Below, one piece after another: positions 54,437 to 58,787 of a DNA stretch of 58,787 bases. Position numbers and translations under genes: made by a program. The notes beneath the pieces were generated by a model. It was given only the letters and a program-made list of their open reading frames with translations, did no database searches and was not told where the DNA came from. Numbering within the stretch: the stretch's first letter is position 1; the number at the start of each line of letters is the position of its first letter. Source of the stretch: Pseudomonas frederiksbergensis (GTDB lineage: Bacteria > Pseudomonadota > Gammaproteobacteria > Pseudomonadales > Pseudomonadaceae); the NCBI RefSeq assembly GCF_017114915.1, contig NZ_JAAUOE010000035.1, positions 1,145 to 59,931 on the forward strand, given 5' to 3'.

Positions 54437-55453
54437 ATGGAAAACCTGGATGCGCTCGTCTCTCAAGCACTAGAGGCTGTGCAAAGCGCTGAAGATATCA
54501 ATGCCCTGGAGCAAATCCGGGTTCACTACCTTGGCAAAAAGGGCGAATTGACTCAGGTGATGAAGACCCTGGGGAATTTGCCGGCAGAAGAGCGTCCGCA
54601 AGTCGGTGCGCTGATCAACGTTGCCAAGGAGCGTGTCACAGAGGTTCTCAATGCGCGCAAGGCACTGTTTGAGGAGGCTGATCTGGCCGCCAAACTGTCC
54701 GCCGAGTCCATTGACGTGACCCTGCCTGGCCGTGGCCAGACCTCGGGTGGTCTGCATCCGGTTACTCGCACTCTGGAACGTATCGAACAGTTCTTCACCC
54801 GCATCGGCTACGGCATTGCCGAAGGCCCTGAGGTCGAAGACGACTACCACAACTTCGAAGCGCTCAACATCCCTGGCCATCACCCGGCCCGGTCGATGCA
54901 TGACACCTTCTATTTCAATGCCAACATGTTGCTGCGCACCCATACCTCGCCGGTACAGGTCCGCACCATGGAATCGAAACAGCCGCCGATCCGCATCGTC
55001 TGCCCAGGCCGTGTGTACCGTAGCGACTCCGATATCACCCACTCGCCGATGTTCCACCAGGTCGAAGGCCTGCTGGTCGACCGCGATATCAATTTCGCCG
55101 ACCTGAAAGGCACCATCGAAGAGTTCCTGCGCGTGTTCTTCGAAAAAGAACTGGCGGTGCGTTTCCGCCCTTCGTACTTCCCGTTCACCGAGCCATCCGC
55201 TGAAGTCGACATGGAATGCGTGATGTGCAGCGGTAAAGGCTGCCGTGTCTGCAAGCAGACTGGCTGGCTGGAAGTGATGGGCTGCGGCATGGTTCACCCG
55301 AACGTGCTGCGTATGTCCGGGATCGACCCGGAAGAGTTTTCGGGCTTTGCCTTCGGCATGGGCGTTGAGCGTCTGGCCATGCTGCGTTACGGCGTGAACG
55401 ACTTGCGTCTGTTCTTCGACAACGACTTGCGGTTCCTCGCGCAATTTCGCTAG
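54437..55453 (+). CDS. pheS: Phenylalanyl-tRNA synthetase alpha subunit
   Basis: Catalytic alpha subunit, 338 residues. The N-terminal coiled coil (NLDALVSQALEAVQSAEDIN) precedes the class II core: motif 2 (YRSDSDITHSPMFHQVEG), FRPSYFPFTEPSAEVD and motif 3 (GFAFGMGVERLAML). It follows the rplT-distal hairpin; GGAG precedes the ATG. Confidence 0.97.
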   Translation: MENLDALVSQALEAVQSAEDINALEQIRVHYLGKKGELTQVMKTLGNLPAEERPQVGALINVAKERVTEVLNARKALFEEADLAAKLSAESIDVTLPGRGQTSGGLHPVTRTLERIEQFFTRIGYGIAEGPEVEDDYHNFEALNIPGHHPARSMHDTFYFNANMLLRTHTSPVQVRTMESKQPPIRIVCPGRVYRSDSDITHSPMFHQVEGLLVDRDINFADLKGTIEEFLRVFFEKELAVRFRPSYFPFTEPSAEVDMECVMCSGKGCRVCKQTGWLEVMGCGMVHPNVLRMSGIDPEEFSGFAFGMGVERLAMLRYGVNDLRLFFDNDLRFLAQFR

Positions 55454-55479
55454 TCGTAACGAATTCTTAGGAGAGCAGG

Positions 55480-57861
55480 ATGAAATTCAGTGAACAATGG
55501 CTGCGTGGCTGGGTAAGCCCGCAGGTAAATCGCGACGAGCTGGTTGCTCGTCTGTCGATGGCCGGTCTTGAGGTCGATAGCGTTACGCCGGCCGCCGGTG
55601 AATTCAGTGGCGTGGTGGTGGGCGAGGTGCTGAGCACCGAGCAACACCCTGATGCCGACAAGCTGCGCGTTTGCCAGGTCAGCAGTGGCTCGGAGACCTT
55701 TCAGGTGGTGTGCGGTGCGCCAAACGTGCGCCCGGGCCTGAAGATCCCGTTCGCCATGATCGGTGCCGAACTGCCAGGCGACTTCAAAATCAAGAAAGCC
55801 AAACTGCGTGGCGTTGAATCCAACGGCATGCTGTGTTCCCAGGCCGAGTTGCAAATCGGCGAAGGTAACGACGGCTTGATGGAATTGCCGGCCGATGCGC
55901 CGGTTGGTCAGGACATTCGTGAGTACCTGAATCTGGAAGACGCCAGCATCGAGGTCGACCTGACCCCGAACCGCGGCGACTGCCTGTCCCTGGCCGGTCT
56001 GGCCCGCGAAGTCGGTGCGCTTTACGCCGCCCCGGTGGTGCGCCCGGCAATTGCCAGCGTTCCTGCCGTGCACGACGAAGTGCGTTCGATCGAAGTGCTG
56101 GCGCCAAACGCTTGCCCGCGTTACCTGGGTCGTGTGATCCGTAACGTTGACCTGTCCAAGCCTACGCCACTGTGGATGGTTGAGCGCCTGCGTCGCGCCG
56201 ACGTGCGCAGCATCGACGCCGCCGTCGACATCACCAACTACGTGATGCTGGAACTGGGTCAACCGCTGCACGCCTTCGATCTCGCCGAAATCAATGGCGG
56301 CATCCGCGTGCGCATGGCCGAAGATGGCGAGAAGCTGGTGCTGCTCGACGGTCAGGAAGTCAGCCTGCGTAGCGATACGCTGGTGATCGCCGACCACACC
56401 CGCGCCTTGGCTATCGCCGGCGTCATGGGTGGCGAGCACAGCGGCGTCAACACTGCGACAACGCGCGATATTTTTCTGGAAAGCGCGTTCTTCGACCAGA
56501 TTGCCGTCGCTGGCAAGGCTCGTTCCTACGGCCTGCACACCGATGCCTCGCACCGTTACGAGCGTGGCGTGGACTGGAAGCTTGCCCGTGAAGCCATGGA
56601 GCGCGCCACCGGCCTGCTTCTGGACATCACCGGCGGCGAAGCTGGCCCGATCGTCGAAACCGTCAGCGAGCAGCACCTGCCGTCGATCGCACCGATCACC
56701 CTGCGTGCCCAACGCATCACCCAGATGCTGGGCATGGAAATGGATTCGGCCGAAGTCGAGCGTCTGCTCAGCGCCTTGGGCCTGACCATTACTGCCGATG
56801 GGGCAGGGCAGTGGCGCGTTGAAGTGCCAAGCTTCCGTTTCGATATCAGCCTGGAAGTCGATCTGATCGAAGAGCTGGCCCGTCTGTACGGTTACAACCG
56901 TCTGCCGGTTCGCTACCCACAAGCCCGTCTGGCACCACAAGCCAAGGCCGAAGCGCGCAGCGATTTGCCTGAACTGCGTCGTCTGCTGGTGGCCCGTGGT
57001 TATCAAGAAGCGATTACCTACAGCTTCATCGATCCGAAACAATTTGAGTTGTTTAATCCGGGTGTTGAGCCGCTGCTACTGGCCAACCCGATTTCCAACG
57101 ACATGGCGGCCATGCGTTCGTCCCTGTGGCCGGGCCTGGTCAAGGCACTTCAGCACAACCTGAACCGTCAGCAGGATCGCGTCCGCCTGTTCGAAAGCGG
57201 CCTGCGTTTCGTCGGTCAGCTGGAAGGCCTGAAGCAAGAGCCGATGCTGGCGGGTGTGGTGTGCGGTGGCCGTCTGCCGGAAGGCTGGGCGCAAGGTCGC
57301 GATGTCGTGGATTTCTTCGACGTCAAAGCCGATGTGGAAGCCGTGCTGGGCTTCGCCGGCGCATTGGACGCGTTCACGTTCGTGCCGGGCAAACACCCAG
57401 CGTTGCACCCGGGTCAAACCGCGCGCGTCGAGCGTGAGGGTCGTCTGGTCGGCTACGTCGGTGCTATCCACCCTGAATTGTCGAAAACCCTCGGTCTCGA
57501 CCGTCCGGTCTTCGTTTTCGAGCTGGTTCTGGCCGAAGTGGCTTCGGGTAAAATGCCGAAATTCCAGGAGTTATCGCGCTTTCCTGAAGTGCGTCGTGAC
57601 CTTGCACTGCTGGCGGATACAGACGTTGCGGCCACTGCCGTACTGGACGTAATCCGTGAAAATGCAGGTGAATGGCTGACGGACCTCAGGCTATTTGACG
57701 TGTATCAGGGTAAAGGCATTGATCCGCATAGAAAAAGCCTTGCAGTTGGCTTGACCTGGCAGCATCCATCGCGCACTCTTAATGACGATGAGGTGAATTC
57801 CACGACGCAAAACATCCTCACCTCGCTCGAACAAAGGTTGAACGCCACGTTAAGGAAGTGA
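55480..57861 (+). CDS. pheT: Phenylalanyl-tRNA synthetase beta subunit
   Basis: A 793-residue subunit with an N-terminal tRNA-binding domain (residues about 40-150, LSTEQHPDADKLRVCQV), B3/B4 editing domain, B5 domain, a catalytic-like core and the C-terminal ferredoxin-fold anticodon-binding domain (FPEVRRDLALLAD). It follows pheS by 26 bases; AGGAG precedes the ATG. Confidence 0.97.
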   Translation: MKFSEQWLRGWVSPQVNRDELVARLSMAGLEVDSVTPAAGEFSGVVVGEVLSTEQHPDADKLRVCQVSSGSETFQVVCGAPNVRPGLKIPFAMIGAELPGDFKIKKAKLRGVESNGMLCSQAELQIGEGNDGLMELPADAPVGQDIREYLNLEDASIEVDLTPNRGDCLSLAGLAREVGALYAAPVVRPAIASVPAVHDEVRSIEVLAPNACPRYLGRVIRNVDLSKPTPLWMVERLRRADVRSIDAAVDITNYVMLELGQPLHAFDLAEINGGIRVRMAEDGEKLVLLDGQEVSLRSDTLVIADHTRALAIAGVMGGEHSGVNTATTRDIFLESAFFDQIAVAGKARSYGLHTDASHRYERGVDWKLAREAMERATGLLLDITGGEAGPIVETVSEQHLPSIAPITLRAQRITQMLGMEMDSAEVERLLSALGLTITADGAGQWRVEVPSFRFDISLEVDLIEELARLYGYNRLPVRYPQARLAPQAKAEARSDLPELRRLLVARGYQEAITYSFIDPKQFELFNPGVEPLLLANPISNDMAAMRSSLWPGLVKALQHNLNRQQDRVRLFESGLRFVGQLEGLKQEPMLAGVVCGGRLPEGWAQGRDVVDFFDVKADVEAVLGFAGALDAFTFVPGKHPALHPGQTARVEREGRLVGYVGAIHPELSKTLGLDRPVFVFELVLAEVASGKMPKFQELSRFPEVRRDLALLADTDVAATAVLDVIRENAGEWLTDLRLFDVYQGKGIDPHRKSLAVGLTWQHPSRTLNDDEVNSTTQNILTSLEQRLNATLRK

Positions 57862-57864
57862 CGT

Positions 57865-58167
57865 ATGGGGGCTTTGACGAAAGCTGAGATGGCGGAACGT
57901 CTGTACGAAGAGCTGGGCCTGAACAAGCGGGAGGCCAAGGAATTGGTCGAACTGTTTTTCGAAGAAATCAGGCACGCGCTCGAAGACAACGAACAAGTCA
58001 AATTGTCCGGTTTCGGCAATTTCGACCTTCGGGACAAACGCCAGCGGCCTGGCCGCAATCCGAAAACGGGAGAAGAAATCCCGATCACGGCTCGCCGTGT
58101 GGTCACCTTTCGTCCAGGGCAGAAGTTGAAGGCCCGAGTTGAGGCTTATGCTGGAACCAAGTCATAA
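57865..58167 (+). CDS. ihfA: Integration host factor alpha subunit
   Basis: A 100-residue DNA-bending protein of the HU/IHF family: ALTKAEMAERLYEELGLNKREAKEL, GFGNFDLRDKRQRPGRNPKTGEEIPI (beta arm with Pro that intercalates DNA). It partners with IhfB and follows pheT after 3 bases, with AAGGAAG overlapping the pheT stop. Confidence 0.97.
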   Translation: MGALTKAEMAERLYEELGLNKREAKELVELFFEEIRHALEDNEQVKLSGFGNFDLRDKRQRPGRNPKTGEEIPITARRVVTFRPGQKLKARVEAYAGTKS

Positions 58168-58504
58168 CGACGAGCTACCCGTCATCCCGGGCAAACGCTA
58201 CTTCACCATTGGTGAAGTCAGCGAGCTATGTGCCGTAAAACCGCACGTGCTGCGCTACTGGGAGCAGGAGTTTCCTCAACTCAACCCCGTCAAACGCCGC
58301 GGAAACCGCCGGTATTATCAGCGCCAGGACGTGCTGATGATCCGGCAGATCCGTGCGCTTCTTTACGATCAGGGGTTCACCATCGGCGGCGCACGTTTGC
58401 GTTTGTCCGGCGATGAGGCCAAAGACGACACCACCCAATACAAACAAATGATCCGCCAGATGATCGCCGAGCTCGAAGATGTTCTGGTGGTACTCAAGAA
58501 ATAA
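58148..58504 (+). CDS. MerR family regulator
   Basis: A 118-residue MerR-like protein with the DNA-binding domain KRYFTIGEVSELCAVKPHVLRYWEQEFPQL...RRGNRRYYQRQDVLMI and a short coiled-coil tail (QMIRQMIAELEDVLVVLKK). There is no effector domain of the metal-sensing kind, and no cysteine in the expected places. ATG 58148 overlaps the ihfA end by 20 bases; GAGG is upstream. It resembles the MerR gene next to ihfA in many gamma-proteobacteria (PA2737 in PAO1). Confidence 0.9.
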   Translation: MLEPSHNDELPVIPGKRYFTIGEVSELCAVKPHVLRYWEQEFPQLNPVKRRGNRRYYQRQDVLMIRQIRALLYDQGFTIGGARLRLSGDEAKDDTTQYKQMIRQMIAELEDVLVVLKK

Positions 58505-58522
58505 ATTCCTGCTTTTAAATAC

Positions 58523-58551
58523 TTCCAGTTTTCAAAAGCTTGCGATATATT
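58523..58551 (+). promoter_or_regulatory. Predicted promoter of tRNA-Pro
   Basis: TTCCAG (58523-58528), a 17-base spacer and TATATT (58546-58551), placing the start near 58558, about 36 bases before the mature tRNA. Confidence 0.5.
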
Positions 58552-58593
58552 CTTGAGCGTTCCTCGAGATGAGGGACAGAGTCAACGCCTAGT

Positions 58594-58670
58594 CGGGGCG
58601 TAGCGCAGTCCGGTAGCGCACTAGCATGGGGTGCTAGGGGTCGAGTGTTCGAATCACTCCGTCCCGACCA
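58594..58670 (+). tRNA. tRNA-Pro(GGG)
   Basis: The full cloverleaf is visible: acceptor CGGGGCG / CGTCCCG, D arm GCGC...GCGC, anticodon stem CTAGC/GCTAG with loop ATGGGGT (anticodon GGG), T arm GAGTG-TTCGAATC-CACTC-type pairing and an encoded CCA end (58668-58670). Length is 77. Confidence 0.96.
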
Positions 58671-58678
58671 TATTATTC

Positions 58679-58715
58679 AAAGGGGTCGCGAGATTTTATC
58701 TCGCGACCCCTTTTT
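58679..58715 (+). terminator. Terminator of tRNA-Pro
   Basis: A 16-bp perfect stem (AAAGGGGTCGCGAGAT / ATCTCGCGACCCCTTT) with loop TTT and following T tract, 8 bases after the tRNA. Confidence 0.93.
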
Positions 58716-58787
58716 GTTTTTAAGTGTTTTTGCCCCTGTCCCGTCCTGAATCAGGTTAACACCTGTCTCAGGACTAGACATTGGCGC

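Overview
The window is an ordinary, densely coding, GC-rich chromosomal segment of a Pseudomonas, most likely of the P. fluorescens group. The evidence is gene content and order: uup-slt, fadBA, topA, sulA-lexA, psrA, nagZ, methylthioinosine phosphorylase, mfd and a long-form gap appear in the order I know from P. aeruginosa, followed by a rbsBACRKD-nuh operon and the thrS-infC-rpmI-rplT-pheST-ihfA-merR-tRNA-Pro block. Short inverted repeats of the Pseudomonas REP/REPIN kind lie between genes. I see no prophage, insertion sequence, integrase, CRISPR array, toxin-antitoxin or defence island.

Layout. 1-3095 (minus): the export half of an ABC-transporter-dependent capsule-type polysaccharide system (OPX lipoprotein cut by the window edge, KpsE-like, KpsT-like and KpsM-like). 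3447-10303: CPBP membrane protease, acnA, rlmM, tusA and a MATE pump. 10484-19155: pdxB, a 59-residue PA1571-like protein, an ABCB-type exporter, slt, uup, a universal stress protein and a conserved inner-membrane protein. 19776-31292: beta-oxidation (fadBA), topA, the SOS pair lexA-sulA, the divergent fatty-acid-responsive regulator psrA, nagZ and mtnP. 31401-39962: SNF2/SWIM helicase, CsiV-like protein, mfd and gap. 40052-41638: a DUF1654-endonuclease I operon under a predicted LexA box, then an unknown coiled-coil protein. 41827-48794: the ribose operon, ending in a secreted nucleoside hydrolase. 48833-50837: small proteins and a cold-shock protein. 51212-58670: the translation and nucleoid gene cluster and tRNA-Pro(GGG).

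How genes work together. Two SOS-linked transcription units are visible: lexA-sulA with two tandem LexA boxes, and DUF1654-endA with one box overlapping its promoter. PsrA has two overlapping operators in front of its own gene, and the fadBA operon is nearby. The rbs operon has a clear sigma70 promoter with a LacI-family operator at the predicted start site. Its products cover release of ribose from nucleosides in the periplasm, uptake, anomer conversion and phosphorylation.

The most interesting non-coding signal is the thrS leader. A hairpin just upstream of the Shine-Dalgarno sequence has a 7-nt loop reading UUGGUAG, and a second hairpin further upstream has the loop GCUGUAA. They look like anticodon arms of tRNA-Thr (GGU and UGU). 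This suggests translational autoregulation by threonyl-tRNA synthetase like that known in E. coli, but with different anticodon identities. I found no clearly novel multi-gene system. The best candidates for new biology are the thrS operator, the SOS-controlled DUF1654-nuclease unit, an 18-bp palindrome between mfd and gap, and a possible antisense RNA upstream of fadB.
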